Origin: JACPUW01 sp049115495
Lineage (GTDB): Bacteria > Bacteroidota > Bacteroidia > CAILMK01 > JACPUW01
Length of the DNA stretch: 64,000 nt
Direction of reading: 5' to 3'
Assembly: GCA_049115495.1 (NCBI GenBank)
Contig: JAGDZV010000011.1
Location: 496,001 to 560,000, forward strand
Part shown: piece by piece, positions 1-9,773 of the stretch
How positions within the stretch are numbered: the first letter of the stretch is position 1
Layout of the letters: every line of letters starts with the position of its first letter
Notes under the pieces: model-generated
Databases searched by the model: none
Told to the model about the DNA's origin: nothing
What the model saw: the letters and a program-made list of their open reading frames with translations, nothing else
Made by a program: the position numbers and the translations under genes

Positions 1-1
1 A

Positions 2-1369
2 GCCAACCCTTATACAGGTGGTAAACTGCATGCCTTTGAAAATTCAGGCTACCGATTTGATGCTGGGCCATCATTATTTACCATGCCACATTATGTTGAA
101 GATTTGTTTAAGCTTATGGGCGAGCAAACACACCAACATTTTGAATACATTAAAAAGGATGTGGTTTGTAATTATTTTTGGGATGACGGCACTCGTTTTC
201 AGGCAAAAGCAAACAAATCAGCATTTATAAAAGAAGCCGCAGAGACCTTTAATGAGGATTCAAGAAATATTGAAAAATATTTAGAACGCAATGCCGAAAA
301 GTATCAAATTACAAATCATGTTTTCTTAGAAAAGTCGCTACATAAACTAAGTACATATTTAAACTGGGAAACTTTCAAGTCGTTTTTGAAAATGCCAAAG
401 CTGCACATTTCAAAGTCGTTGCATAAACACAACATGCGCTCTTTTAAAAATGAAAAGCTAGTGCAGTTGTTTGATAGATATGCTACTTATAATGGCTCCG
501 ATCCATATAAAACACCTGGGATTATGAGCATTATACCGCATTTAGAGATGCATTTTGGCACCTTTTTTCCAAAAAAGGGGATGCATGATATTTCACAATC
601 TCTAACACGTTTAGCACAAAGGCACGGCGTTAAGTTTAACCTGAATACCAAAGTTGACAAGATCATAGTTGAAAACGGAGTTGCTAAAGGGATTGAGTAT
701 AATAATGAGAATGAAGAAGCAGATGTTGTGGTGAGTAATATGGATGTATTCTCAAGTTATAGAAACCTGCTTAAAGATCAAAAACAGCCCGAGCGTACAT
801 TGCGACAAGAAAGATCAAGCTCAGCACTTATTTTCTATTGGGGCATTAAAAAGGAGTTTCCTGAATTGGATTTACACAACATCTTTTTCAGTGAAAATTA
901 TCGCGAAGAATTCAAGCAGATTTTTGATGAAAAGGGGTTGTATGATGACCCTACGGTTTATATACACATAAGCAGCAAAGACAAAAAAGATGATGCACCT
1001 GCAGGTTGTGAAAACTGGTTTGTAATGATTAATACACCGGGTAATTTTGGTCAAGATTGGGAAGTACTAAAAAAGCAAGCACGTGCCAATATTATTGCAA
1101 AGCTTAATCGCATTTTGCAAACCGATGTAGAAGCCTTGATTGAAACGGAAGATGTGCTTGAACCCATTACCATAGAAAGTAAAACCAGCTCACATCGTGG
1201 TTCACTTTATGGGGCAAGCAGCAATTCACAGTTTGTGGCTTTTTTGAGGCATCCAAATTTCAGCAGTGATATTAAAAACCTGTTTTTCTGCGGTGGGTCA
1301 GTGCATCCCGGTGGTGGCATTCCACTTTGTTTATTGAGCGCTAAGATTGCCTGCGAGCAAATCAAATAA
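2..1369 (+). CDS. carotenoid desaturase, CrtI/CrtD family (5' truncated)
   Basis: The frame is open from base 2, so the gene begins outside the window and the N-terminal FAD-binding Rossmann motif is missing. The visible part starts in the segment GYRFDAGPSLFTMP, the substrate-channel signature of phytoene-desaturase-type flavoproteins. It ends with CGGSVHPGGGIPLCLLSAK, the family's C-terminal FAD-binding signature. These enzymes introduce double bonds into carotenoid chains at the membrane. In Bacteroidota I recall CrtI having an FDMGPSWYWMP version of the first motif, while FDAGPSLFTMP is closer to CrtD (1-hydroxycarotenoid 3,4-desaturase), so CrtD is the better guess. No other crt gene is visible; partners would lie upstream. 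It is convergent with recQ, with no clear terminator between them. Family assignment is firm; the exact reaction is inferred. Confidence 0.88.
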   Translation, partial: ANPYTGGKLHAFENSGYRFDAGPSLFTMPHYVEDLFKLMGEQTHQHFEYIKKDVVCNYFWDDGTRFQAKANKSAFIKEAAETFNEDSRNIEKYLERNAEKYQITNHVFLEKSLHKLSTYLNWETFKSFLKMPKLHISKSLHKHNMRSFKNEKLVQLFDRYATYNGSDPYKTPGIMSIIPHLEMHFGTFFPKKGMHDISQSLTRLAQRHGVKFNLNTKVDKIIVENGVAKGIEYNNENEEADVVVSNMDVFSSYRNLLKDQKQPERTLRQERSSSALIFYWGIKKEFPELDLHNIFFSENYREEFKQIFDEKGLYDDPTVYIHISSKDKKDDAPAGCENWFVMINTPGNFGQDWEVLKKQARANIIAKLNRILQTDVEALIETEDVLEPITIESKTSSHRGSLYGASSNSQFVAFLRHPNFSSDIKNLFFCGGSVHPGGGIPLCLLSAKIACEQIK

Positions 1370-1405
1370 CTTTCTAGTTTGGAGTTACTTATCTTTAGCT
1401 AAATA

Positions 1406-3541
1406 TTAAGTCAATTTCACCTTTAGCTTTCCTTTCTTTTTTAAAAAAGCTACCCCAAGCTTTACTAGGCCGTATTCAATTCTGTCGTTTAAAAATTCCT
1501 TTATTCCGTTAAGGTATTCAGTGCTTTCAAGGTGCTTAGCCGCTTTAGCTATATCGTCAAGGTCAGTTTTGCTTAAGTAGGGGCTTATGTCAATGTTTTC
1601 GCCACGTTCAATGAGCCATGCAAAATGACCATAAACGGTTCCTGCATTAATACCGCGTTCTTTTGCAATGGCATTGGCATTAAGTCCTTTTTCGTATTCT
1701 AAAAGCGTCTTAAAATAGCTTAGGTTTTTTACTTGGCCAACTTCATTATTGAGTAAGTATTCTCTAATGGTGTCAATAAAAGTTTCGCCGTATGCCTTGA
1801 GCTTGTGTTGTCCTACTCCACTAATTTCTGTAAGGTCTTCTATAAATACGGGCGAAGCTTCGGCCATTTCTGTTAAAGTTGCATCACTAAAAATGGTGTA
1901 AGCAGGTACTCCTTTTGCCAATGCCAATTTATATCTCACTCGTTTTAAAGATTCAAATAAGCCTTCTTCTCGTTGCTCTTTCTTGGTTTTCTTTTTCTCT
2001 GGCTTCTTAAACTTCTCTTTCTCATTATCAAAGAATACAAGTTGTTGTTGCTTTTGCCCAAAAAGTACCTGATCGCCTGATGGAGAAATTTTTAAAGAAA
2101 AACTTTCATCATAAGCAATTTCAACTAGCCCAAAGTTGATCATTTGATTGATGTAGTTCTGCCATTCAAAAAAGCTGTGTTGGCTGCCCGCTCCAAAGGT
2201 TTTTATTTTTTGATAGCCTTTCTCGGTTACTTCGGCCTTTTGAGAACCCCGCAAAACATCAATAAGCATTTGCATGCCCACTTCTTCATTCATGCGTTTC
2301 ATAGCAGAGAGCGCCTTTTGAACAATTATAGTTCCATCAAAATGCTTTCTTGGGTTTTTACATACATCGCAGTTGCCGCAGTCTTTTTCCATTACCTCGC
2401 CAAAGTAGCTCAGTAAGATTTTTCTTCTACAAACATCAGCTTCGGCATATTGGTGCATGCGCTTGAGCTTCTCCATGTTTATCTCGGCCAACTTGCCCTG
2501 CATGGCAAACTCAGTTAAGATCTTTAGGTCGCCGTAATTGTAGTACAATCTTGTTTCGCTGGGCAAGCCGTCTCTACCTGCGCGTCCTATTTCTTGGTAG
2601 TAGCTTTCTATGTTCTTTGGCAAGTTATAATGAATTACAAATCGCACATTGCTCTTATCTATTCCCATTCCAAAGGCAATGGTGGCACAAATCACTTTTA
2701 CCTTATCGTTTATAAAATCTTCTTGAACTTGATTACGCTGCTCATGTGGCAAACCCGCATGATAAACTCCCGCTTTAATTCCAAAACCAGCCAGTTTTTC
2801 GGCAACAGCTTCTGTACTTTTTCTACTAAGGCAATACACAATTCCGCTGTCGTTCTTGTATTTGTGTACCATGTTGGCAATCTGTACGTAGCGTTCTCTT
2901 GCAGGTAGGTTGGCTCGTACTTCTAAACTCAAATTTTGCCTGTTAAATGAACCCACCATTTCTACGGGTTCATGCATGCCTAATTGACTAGAAATATCAC
3001 GCCTTGTAACCTTATCAGCCGTAGCGGTGAGTGCCATTACAGGTACATTTTTAAACCGATCTTTTAATATTTTAAGTTGGGTGTACTCAGGTCTAAAATC
3101 ATGCCCCCATTGGCTCACGCAATGTGCTTCGTCAATTGCTATCAATGTCAAAGGCAAATCGGTGAAAATACCCATATCGTTCACCAACTTTTCAGGCGAA
3201 ACATATAGCAGTTTCAAATGCCCGTTAGCCGCTTGATTAAGAATGTTATTATTCTCAGCAGCAGAAAGACTTGAATTGATGTAGGCCGCAGGTATTCCAT
3301 TTTGTGTTAAAGCATTTACCTGATCTTTCATTAACGAGATTAAAGGCGAAACCACCAAGCAAAGCCCATTTTGCACTATTGGTGGTATTTGATAACAAAT
3401 GGATTTACCCCCGCCAGTTGGTAGAATGATTAGGGTGTCTTTACCGGCTAAAACACTTTCAATAGCCTCTTGCTGTAGGGGTCTGAATCTTTTGTAGCCG
3501 TAATACTTTTCGAGTGCCTGAAGTATAGCTTGTTTTTTCAT
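1406..3541 (-). CDS. recQ: ATP-dependent DNA helicase RecQ
   Basis: 711 residues, a normal RecQ length. The helicase core has Walker A PTGGGKS (about residues 41-47), a DEAH box (137-140) followed by CVSQWGHDFRPEY, and motif VI EIGRAGRDG near 335. A zinc-binding RQC region follows, with Cys in CRRKILL and CGNCDVC. A Lys/Glu-rich linker (about 505-530) leads to an HRDC domain (about 530-610), and the C-terminus has a helix-turn-helix-like segment (GINAGTVYGHFAWL). RecQ is a 3'-5' helicase that works in recombination and stalled-fork repair. The start is an ATG; the gene stands alone, with about 420 bp of non-coding DNA upstream. Confidence 0.97.
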   Translation of the reverse strand: MKKQAILQALEKYYGYKRFRPLQQEAIESVLAGKDTLIILPTGGGKSICYQIPPIVQNGLCLVVSPLISLMKDQVNALTQNGIPAAYINSSLSAAENNNILNQAANGHLKLLYVSPEKLVNDMGIFTDLPLTLIAIDEAHCVSQWGHDFRPEYTQLKILKDRFKNVPVMALTATADKVTRRDISSQLGMHEPVEMVGSFNRQNLSLEVRANLPARERYVQIANMVHKYKNDSGIVYCLSRKSTEAVAEKLAGFGIKAGVYHAGLPHEQRNQVQEDFINDKVKVICATIAFGMGIDKSNVRFVIHYNLPKNIESYYQEIGRAGRDGLPSETRLYYNYGDLKILTEFAMQGKLAEINMEKLKRMHQYAEADVCRRKILLSYFGEVMEKDCGNCDVCKNPRKHFDGTIIVQKALSAMKRMNEEVGMQMLIDVLRGSQKAEVTEKGYQKIKTFGAGSQHSFFEWQNYINQMINFGLVEIAYDESFSLKISPSGDQVLFGQKQQQLVFFDNEKEKFKKPEKKKTKKEQREEGLFESLKRVRYKLALAKGVPAYTIFSDATLTEMAEASPVFIEDLTEISGVGQHKLKAYGETFIDTIREYLLNNEVGQVKNLSYFKTLLEYEKGLNANAIAKERGINAGTVYGHFAWLIERGENIDISPYLSKTDLDDIAKAAKHLESTEYLNGIKEFLNDRIEYGLVKLGVAFLKKKGKLKVKLT

Positions 3542-3965
3542 GAGCTCAGCAAAGTTTAAGGTTCAAAGTAAATAAGTTTAGAGAGTTTGCAAGTTGAGTA
3601 TTTGAAATCCTTTGCTAACGTCTCACATTTTTAGGTTTAGAGTTTGAAGGTTTCTGTTTTGGTGCCTTGGTGGCTCTCAACTTGTGCAAAGTCTCAGGTC
3701 CAAATTACTTCGCTAAGGCTTCGTAGTTCTATGGTTTTCTAATCTAAAGTTTGTAAACGTATGACAACTATATATAGCAGTGAAAGTGTTGTCTGACGTT
3801 TGTTTTATCGAGATTTAGATCTTGATCTCGTTTCTCCATGTTTAAAACCGATGGGCTATGTGTTTTTCAATCACAACTCAAAGATCAACCATCACCAATC
3901 ACAAATCAATACTCTAAATTCCTTGTATTACGGTTCTATATTCTTACCATTCAAGAAACCTAACT
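3542..3965. other. 424-bp intergenic stretch, no gene seen
   Basis: This lies upstream of recQ and downstream of rnhB. It is A+T-rich with scattered short direct-repeat-like words (for example AATCACAAATC and CATCACCAATC) and a small hairpin around 3811-3832 (CGAGAT / ATCTCG arms). The one reading frame over about 60 codons has no recognisable product and looks fortuitous. It presumably holds the recQ promoter, which I could not place. Confidence 0.5.
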
Positions 3966-4595
3966 CTAGAATAATTTCAATTGCTTGTCCCCAAGCAGAT
4001 TGAAGGTTTTACGGTGAAGCGGCGTATCGCCAAATTCGGCAATGGCTTTTCGGTGTTTTACGGTTGGGTAACCCATATTGGTGTTCCAGCCATATTGTGG
4101 GTATTGCTCATGGTATTCAAGCATTAAATGGTCGCGGTGCGTTTTTGCCAAAATTGAGGCCGCTGCAATGCTCTGGTATTTGCCATCGCCTTTAATTACG
4201 CACTCGTGCTTTTTATTTAGGTATGGCACAAAGCGGTTGCCATCAACCAAGATTAAATCAAAGTCACTTTTAATTTGATTTAATGCCAAGTGCATGGCTT
4301 CAAAGCTTGCTTTGAGAATATTGATTTCGTCAATTCGCTCAGGCGAAACCACGCCAATGGCCCAATGCTCAAGCTCGTTCTTGATTTTTTCGGCTGCATC
4401 GTTTCGCTGCTTTTCATTAAGCTGCTTTGAGTCATTTAAAAAATCAAAGCTTTTTCCCCTTGGAATTATAGCTGCAGCTGCAACAACAGGACCCGCCAAG
4501 CAGCCGCGGCCGGCTTCATCACAGCCTACTTCTGTTCCTTCATTTGCAAAATGACTTTTTAATAATTTGGGTAAATCAGATTTTTTATGGCTCAA
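3966..4595 (-). CDS. rnhB: ribonuclease HII
   Basis: 209 residues, typical of the family. RNase HII cuts the RNA strand of RNA-DNA hybrids and removes single ribonucleotides misincorporated into DNA. Metal-binding acidic residues sit in CDEAGRGCLAGPVVAAA (D26, E27), ILVDGN (D118) and AKTHRDHLM (D155). The start is TTG: the codon at 4593-4595 is TTG on the coding strand and a stop lies a few codons upstream with no ATG between, while the conserved core begins close to the N-terminus. It is transcribed divergently from the M20 dipeptidase, with only about 44 bp between starts, so the two promoters must overlap or lie within coding sequence. Confidence 0.95.
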   Translation of the reverse strand: MSHKKSDLPKLLKSHFANEGTEVGCDEAGRGCLAGPVVAAAAIIPRGKSFDFLNDSKQLNEKQRNDAAEKIKNELEHWAIGVVSPERIDEINILKASFEAMHLALNQIKSDFDLILVDGNRFVPYLNKKHECVIKGDGKYQSIAAASILAKTHRDHLMLEYHEQYPQYGWNTNMGYPTVKHRKAIAEFGDTPLHRKTFNLLGDKQLKLF

Positions 4596-4639
4596 TGGGC
4601 TGATGTTATACTTTTGCTAGCTAACAAATCTATTTGAAA

Positions 4640-6010
4640 ATGCACGATAAGATTAAGAGCTATATAGATAAAAACCAAGACAGGTTTATTGATGAGTTGA
4701 AGGATTTGCTAAGAATTCCATCAGTAAGTGCTGATCCTGAGTTTAAAGATGATGTTTTTGAAGCAGCTGAGTTTATAAAAGAAAGAATGACCGAAGCAGG
4801 AGCTGATAAAGTTGAAATTTGCCCTACTGCAGGATATCCTATTGTGTATGGAGAAAAAATGGTTGACCCAAGCAAACCAACAGTTTTGGTTTATGGTCAT
4901 TACGATGTTCAACCGGCTGACCCTTATGAGCTTTGGACCTCACCACCATTTGAACCGGTAATTAAAGATGGTAAGATATATGCCCGTGGCGCCTGTGATG
5001 ATAAAGGCCAAATGTATATGCACCTTAAGGCTTTTGAATTCATGATGAAAAACGATAGCCTTCCGTGCAATGTAAAATTCATGATTGAAGGGGAAGAAGA
5101 AGTAGGCTCTGCCAACCTTGGTACTTTTATAAAAGAGAATAAAGAAAAGTTAGCAGCAGATGTAATTCTGATTTCTGATACATCAATGCTAAGTGTTGAG
5201 AACCCAAGTATTACGGTAGGTTTAAGAGGTTTGGCTTATTTAGAAGTTGAGGTTGTTGGCCCAAACCGCGATTTGCACTCAGGTGTTTATGGAGGAGCTG
5301 TTGCAAATCCAATAAATATCCTTAGCCGAATGATTGCATCATTACAAGATGATAACGGAATGATCACCATCCCTGGTTTTTATGATGATGTTTTGGCAGT
5401 TCCGGCAGAGGAGCAAGAGGCAATGAAAAACATTCCTTTTAATCTTGATGAGTACAAAAAGCATTTAGATATTGAAGCCATTGGCGGAGAGCAAGAGTAC
5501 TCGGTTTATGAGAAAACTTCAGTTAGGCCAACTTTAGATGTTAATGGTGTTTGGGGTGGTTATATAGGCGAAGGAGCTAAGACTGTATTGCCATCAAAAG
5601 CAAGTGCAAAAATTTCCATGCGTTTGGTGCCAAATCAAGATTCAGAAAAGATTACAAAGCTTTTTGAAGATCATTTTAAATCAATAGCCCCTGAATCAGT
5701 TAAAGTTAAAGTAACACCACACCATGGTGGCGAACCAGTTGTTGTACCAGTAGATTTGGTAGAATACCAAGCAGCAAGCAAGGCTTACGAAACAACTTTT
5801 GGTAAAACCCCAATACCCGTTCGCAGTGGAGGGTCTATACCAATTGTAGCCCTTTTTGAAGATGTTTTAGGTCTTAAATCAATTATGATGGGCTTTGGAT
5901 TAGACAGCGATGCCATTCACTCGCCAAATGAGAGCTTCGGTGTTTTCAACTTCTTAAAGGGTATAGAAACCATCCCATTGTTCTTTGAAAACTACTCAAA
6001 AATGAAATAA
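4640..6010 (+). CDS. M20-family dipeptidase (carnosinase-like)
   Basis: About 456 residues. The metal-binding and catalytic signature of M20 di-zinc peptidases is complete: GHYDVQPAD (His and Asp near 87-89), ARGACDDKGQ (bridging Asp near 120) and EGEEEVGS (catalytic Glu pair near 151-153). A dimerisation (lid) domain follows, with RDLHSGVYGG. The carnosinase-type subfamily, as opposed to ArgE/DapE, is suggested by HYDVQPADPYELW and overall length. It probably hydrolyses dipeptides in the cytoplasm; no signal peptide is present. The ATG at 4640 is preferred to a TTG two codons upstream. A perfect-stem terminator lies downstream. Confidence 0.92.
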   Translation: MHDKIKSYIDKNQDRFIDELKDLLRIPSVSADPEFKDDVFEAAEFIKERMTEAGADKVEICPTAGYPIVYGEKMVDPSKPTVLVYGHYDVQPADPYELWTSPPFEPVIKDGKIYARGACDDKGQMYMHLKAFEFMMKNDSLPCNVKFMIEGEEEVGSANLGTFIKENKEKLAADVILISDTSMLSVENPSITVGLRGLAYLEVEVVGPNRDLHSGVYGGAVANPINILSRMIASLQDDNGMITIPGFYDDVLAVPAEEQEAMKNIPFNLDEYKKHLDIEAIGGEQEYSVYEKTSVRPTLDVNGVWGGYIGEGAKTVLPSKASAKISMRLVPNQDSEKITKLFEDHFKSIAPESVKVKVTPHHGGEPVVVPVDLVEYQAASKAYETTFGKTPIPVRSGGSIPIVALFEDVLGLKSIMMGFGLDSDAIHSPNESFGVFNFLKGIETIPLFFENYSKMK

Positions 6011-6076
6011 CCTTAATAAGCGATTAAAAACATAAAAGTTATTCAGATCTAAAGTTCAACTTTATATCTGTATAGA

Positions 6077-6104
6077 AATAGCCGATTATTCTTAATCGGC
6101 TATT
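6077..6104. terminator. bidirectional hairpin terminator
   Basis: A perfect 12-bp stem (AATAGCCGATTA and TAATCGGCTATT) with a TTCT loop lies between the plus-strand dipeptidase gene and the convergent gene ending at 6260. The flanking U-tract is weak, so termination is inferred from position and symmetry. Confidence 0.6.
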
Positions 6105-6259
6105 CTGTTATTTATAGGGAGCTTGTACAGGCCAACTTAGAACAAAAAGTACAAGGTTGTGGGATTTTTAGTCAGAAATAGATCTTTTTGATATTAGGTC
6201 TATCACATCAGAGAAATGAAAAAGCTTAAAAGAGAGCTTCTGAGATTATCCTAAATTCT

Positions 6260-6847
6260 TTAATTAAAGCCTATTATCAACCGCATTTTAATATCCCAAG
6301 GGCTTCCATAAAAAGCACCTTGAATGTTGCCGGGTTCATATTGCATGTTTCTAACAATGAGTGCATCTAGTGCCGATCCCGATCCAATCCACTGTCTAAA
6401 ACCTAGGCCAAGCCAAGTGTTATTCATAAATATTTCGGTGCCCTGGAAATTGAGTTGAAGACTTTCAAACTCGGCATACCCCACAATGCTTTCAAAAATT
6501 TGATAAGATGAAAAAGCCCGCCAACCAATAATGTTTTGAGAAACGGTGCCACCAAATTGGTCGGTTTGTCGCCAGTATTGATAATTAAAACCAACACCAG
6601 GCCATAATCTTTCGGTCACTTTGTATCCAAGCGTAGGTGAAAACTCTAAAAAAGTACTTTGACCTAGCTGTAATCCAAAACCGCCGCCAGAAAATAATAG
6701 TGACGGATCAAATTTTCTATCTTCATCATCAACTGATACATCTCTTTTTTCTCTTCTGTCTTCTCTCGTTTCTTCCGGAACTCGTATTTGAGAATATCCA
6801 ATTGATGCTGCGAGCAATAATATGTATATGACGATGGTTCTTTTCAA
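6260..6847 (-). CDS. predicted outer-membrane beta-barrel protein
   Basis: 195 residues, not assigned to a named family. A clear signal peptide (MKRTIVIYILLLAASIGYSQ, ending in the Bacteroidota-typical YSQ) is followed by a short, highly charged segment rich in Arg, Glu and Asp (about residues 21-45). The rest alternates aromatic and glycine-rich strands (FGLQLGQSTFLEFSPTLGY, GVGFNYQYW, GLGFRQWIG) and ends in IIGFN. This fits a small 8-strand outer-membrane barrel. The start is TTG, with a stop four codons upstream and no ATG available; the signal peptide supports this start. It appears monocistronic. Confidence 0.72.
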   Translation of the reverse strand: MKRTIVIYILLLAASIGYSQIRVPEETREDRREKRDVSVDDEDRKFDPSLLFSGGGFGLQLGQSTFLEFSPTLGYKVTERLWPGVGFNYQYWRQTDQFGGTVSQNIIGWRAFSSYQIFESIVGYAEFESLQLNFQGTEIFMNNTWLGLGFRQWIGSGSALDALIVRNMQYEPGNIQGAFYGSPWDIKMRLIIGFN

Positions 6848-7087
6848 TGGAGTATGTAACTACGTATCTTATTAACTTGCCAAAAGGTAAATAGTTGTAT
6901 GGCTCTGTAATTATTTGGCAATTATAAGAATTGTCATTAATGTACTGCGGGTTCTGCCAATTTTGGTTTCATAAATGGTGCGTTTCGTCACATTGTCAAT
7001 GCACTTGCCAAGCAATGCTGCCATTTTTTCGTCATGCAATAAAGGTTTGGTATTTGATGTAAAGCCGGCGTATCAAACAGGGAAACG

Positions 7088-9700
7088 ATGAACTTTAACA
7101 ACTTCACAATTAAAGCACAAGAAGCCATTCAAAAGGCTCAAGAAATTGCTGGGGGCAATACTAATCCCGCAATTGAAACATCGCATATTTTAAAAGGGCT
7201 ACTACTGGTAGATGAAAATGTAGTAAAGTTTTTACTGAATAAGCTTAATGTAAATAGTTCAAGAATTGGGCAAGTTCTTGATAAAATGATTGAATCACTG
7301 CCTAAGGCAAGTGGCAGCCAAGTGTATTTGTCAAATGATTCAAGCAAGGTCTTAAATAAAGCCATCGCTCATTCAAAATCAATGGGCGATGAATTTGTAT
7401 CTGTTGAGCACATATTGCTTTCAATTATTGAAAACAATGATCAAGTGGCATCAATGCTAAAAGAGAGTGGAGTTTCTAAAGCAGAGCTTAAAAAGGCCAT
7501 AGACCAGCTAAGACAAGGTAGTAAAGTTACAGATCAAAGTGCCGAAGCCAAATACAATGCACTAGGTAAATATGCAAATAATCTAAACGACCTTGCGAGA
7601 AATGGAAAGCTTGATCCCGTTATAGGTAGAGATGAAGAAATTAGGCGAGTAATTCATATCCTATCAAGAAGAACCAAGAATAACCCGCTTTTAATAGGTG
7701 AGCCAGGGGTTGGTAAAACGGCGATTGCCGAAGGGATTGCTTTTAGAATTGTAAATGGAGATGTACCAGAAAATCTAAAACCCAAAACCATTTATAGCCT
7801 TGATATGGGGGCTTTGGTAGCAGGTGCCAAATACAAAGGCGAGTTTGAAGAAAGATTAAAAGCAGTAATAAAAGAAGTAGTGAATTCAGATGGACAGATT
7901 ATTCTGTTTATAGATGAGATTCATACTTTAGTTGGCGCAGGGGCAGGAGAAGGTGCGATGGATGCCGCTAATATTTTAAAACCAGAGCTGGCCCGTGGAC
8001 AGCTTAGAGCCGTTGGAGCAACAACACTTGCCGAGTATCAGAAATATCTCGAAAAAGATAAGGCACTTGAAAGACGTTTTCAAAAAGTGATAATTGACGA
8101 ACCAACAGTAGAAGATTCAATTTCGATTTTACGTGGTTTAAAAGAGCGATATGAAACCTATCATAAAGTAAGAGTAAAGGATGAAGCCATTATATCGGCA
8201 GTAGAACTAAGCAATAGGTATATAGCTGATAGATTTTTGCCTGATAAAGCCATTGACCTTTTAGACGAGGCTGCTGCAAAGCTTAGATTAGAAATAGATT
8301 CTTTACCCGAAGAGCTGGATGAGATTGAAAGAAGAATTCAGCAGCTTGAGATAGAACGTGAAGCCATAAAGCGTGAAAAAGATCAAGATAAGCTCAATAA
8401 ACTTAGTTCTGAGATAGCAGAGCTTGATACTGAAAGAAAATCAATTAGAGCCAAGTGGCAAAGCGAGAAAGATGTGGTGGATAATATTCAGAAAACAAAA
8501 AGGCAGATTGAAGCTTATAAACTAGAAGCGGAGCAAGCCGAGCGAAGTGGTGATTTTGGCAAAGTAGCTGAGATTAGATACGGTAAAGTGAAGCAATCAG
8601 AAGCCGATCTTCAAGAATATCAGCAAAAACTGGTTGAAATGCAGGGCACCGATGCCATGATAAAGGAAGAAGTAGAAAGCGAAGACATAGCATCTATTGT
8701 TTCTAAATGGACCGGTATTCCTGTAACCAAAATGTTACAGAGTGAGCGTGAAAAACTCCTTGACCTGGAAACTGTACTCACACAACGAGTTGTAGGTCAG
8801 GATGAGGCTATTGAAGCTGTTGCCGATGCTGTGAGAAGAAGCCGATCTGGATTAGCCGACCCAAAGAAGCCAATTGGATCATTCATATTTTTGGGACCCA
8901 CCGGTGTAGGAAAAACCGAATTGGCAAAGTCTCTTGCAGAATTTCTTTTTAATGATGATACCATGCTAACCCGCATTGATATGAGCGAATATCAAGAAAG
9001 GCATAGCGTATCAAGATTAATTGGAGCGCCTCCCGGCTACGTAGGTTATGATGAAGGCGGACAGCTTACTGAAGCTGTTAGAAGGAAACCTTATTCAGTT
9101 GTTTTACTCGATGAGATTGAAAAGGCGCACCCTGATGTATTCAATACTCTATTGCAAGTGCTAGACGATGGACGTTTAACTGATAATAAGGGCCGCGTTG
9201 TTAATTTCAAAAACACCATTATTATAATGACATCGAATTTAGGTGCCCCTATAATTCAGCAAAATTTTGAAAACGTAAGCACTGAAAACATGCTTGGTGT
9301 AGTTGAAACAACCAGAATAGAAGTTTTTAACTTATTGAAAAAGACCATAAGACCTGAGTTTTTGAATAGGGTAGACGATATCATAATGTTTAAGCCTTTA
9401 ATGAAAACCCACATCAAAAAAATAGTAACCATACAAATGGCGATATTAAATGAAATATTGGCCAGCAATCAAATTGAAATAGAGCTTACCGAAACTGCTT
9501 TAGATGCCTTGGCTAACCTTGGTTTTGACCCTGAATTTGGAGCCAGACCATTGAAGAGATTGATACAAAAAAACATTCTTAATGAGCTGAGCAAACAGAT
9601 ATTATCTAACAGTGTACCACAAGGGGGTAAGCTAATTCTTGATATAAATAATGGAAATTTCAGTTTTGCAAAAGCACCCATTAACCCAATTTTAAACTAA
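7088..9700 (+). CDS. clpB: ATP-dependent chaperone ClpB
   Basis: 870 residues, full length. Order of parts: Clp N domain (about 1-145, two repeats beginning FTIKAQEAIQKAQ), AAA+ domain 1 with Walker A GEPGVGKT (near 205), the middle coiled-coil (about 405-530, Glu/Lys/Gln-rich) that defines ClpB rather than ClpA/C, and AAA+ domain 2 with Walker A GPTGVGKTE (near 605) and GAPPGYVGYDEGG. It lacks the ClpP-binding tripeptide loop region of ClpA/C. ClpB threads aggregated proteins through its hexameric pore and works with DnaK. It is followed by a strong terminator and then lon, so two stress ATPases sit side by side as separate units. Confidence 0.98.
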   Translation: MNFNNFTIKAQEAIQKAQEIAGGNTNPAIETSHILKGLLLVDENVVKFLLNKLNVNSSRIGQVLDKMIESLPKASGSQVYLSNDSSKVLNKAIAHSKSMGDEFVSVEHILLSIIENNDQVASMLKESGVSKAELKKAIDQLRQGSKVTDQSAEAKYNALGKYANNLNDLARNGKLDPVIGRDEEIRRVIHILSRRTKNNPLLIGEPGVGKTAIAEGIAFRIVNGDVPENLKPKTIYSLDMGALVAGAKYKGEFEERLKAVIKEVVNSDGQIILFIDEIHTLVGAGAGEGAMDAANILKPELARGQLRAVGATTLAEYQKYLEKDKALERRFQKVIIDEPTVEDSISILRGLKERYETYHKVRVKDEAIISAVELSNRYIADRFLPDKAIDLLDEAAAKLRLEIDSLPEELDEIERRIQQLEIEREAIKREKDQDKLNKLSSEIAELDTERKSIRAKWQSEKDVVDNIQKTKRQIEAYKLEAEQAERSGDFGKVAEIRYGKVKQSEADLQEYQQKLVEMQGTDAMIKEEVESEDIASIVSKWTGIPVTKMLQSEREKLLDLETVLTQRVVGQDEAIEAVADAVRRSRSGLADPKKPIGSFIFLGPTGVGKTELAKSLAEFLFNDDTMLTRIDMSEYQERHSVSRLIGAPPGYVGYDEGGQLTEAVRRKPYSVVLLDEIEKAHPDVFNTLLQVLDDGRLTDNKGRVVNFKNTIIIMTSNLGAPIIQQNFENVSTENMLGVVETTRIEVFNLLKKTIRPEFLNRVDDIIMFKPLMKTHIKKIVTIQMAILNEILASNQIEIELTETALDALANLGFDPEFGARPLKRLIQKNILNELSKQILSNSVPQGGKLILDINNGNFSFAKAPINPILN

Positions 9701-9719
9701 ACAAATACAAAATATTTAG

Positions 9720-9757
9720 AAGGGGCGTTAAAGTAGATACCTTTGGCGCTCCTTTTC
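9720..9757 (+). terminator. clpB terminator
   Basis: The transcript can form a 14-bp stem with three G-U pairs (AAGGGGCGUUAAAG with CUUUGGCGCUCCUU) around a 7-nt loop (9734-9740), followed by UU. It lies 20 bp after the clpB stop and 17 bp before lon. Confidence 0.75.
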
Positions 9758-9773
9758 GCATTTAGAAAAGATT

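Noticed and set aside
3800..4003. Plus-strand reading frame of 67 codons overlapping the rnhB end
   Set aside because: No recognisable product, overlaps a firm gene, and lies in low-complexity A+T-rich DNA.
9720..9757. Heat-shock operator (CIRCE-like) between clpB and lon
   Set aside because: The inverted repeat relies on G-U pairing, which fits an RNA hairpin terminator and not a DNA operator; the CIRCE sequence is absent.
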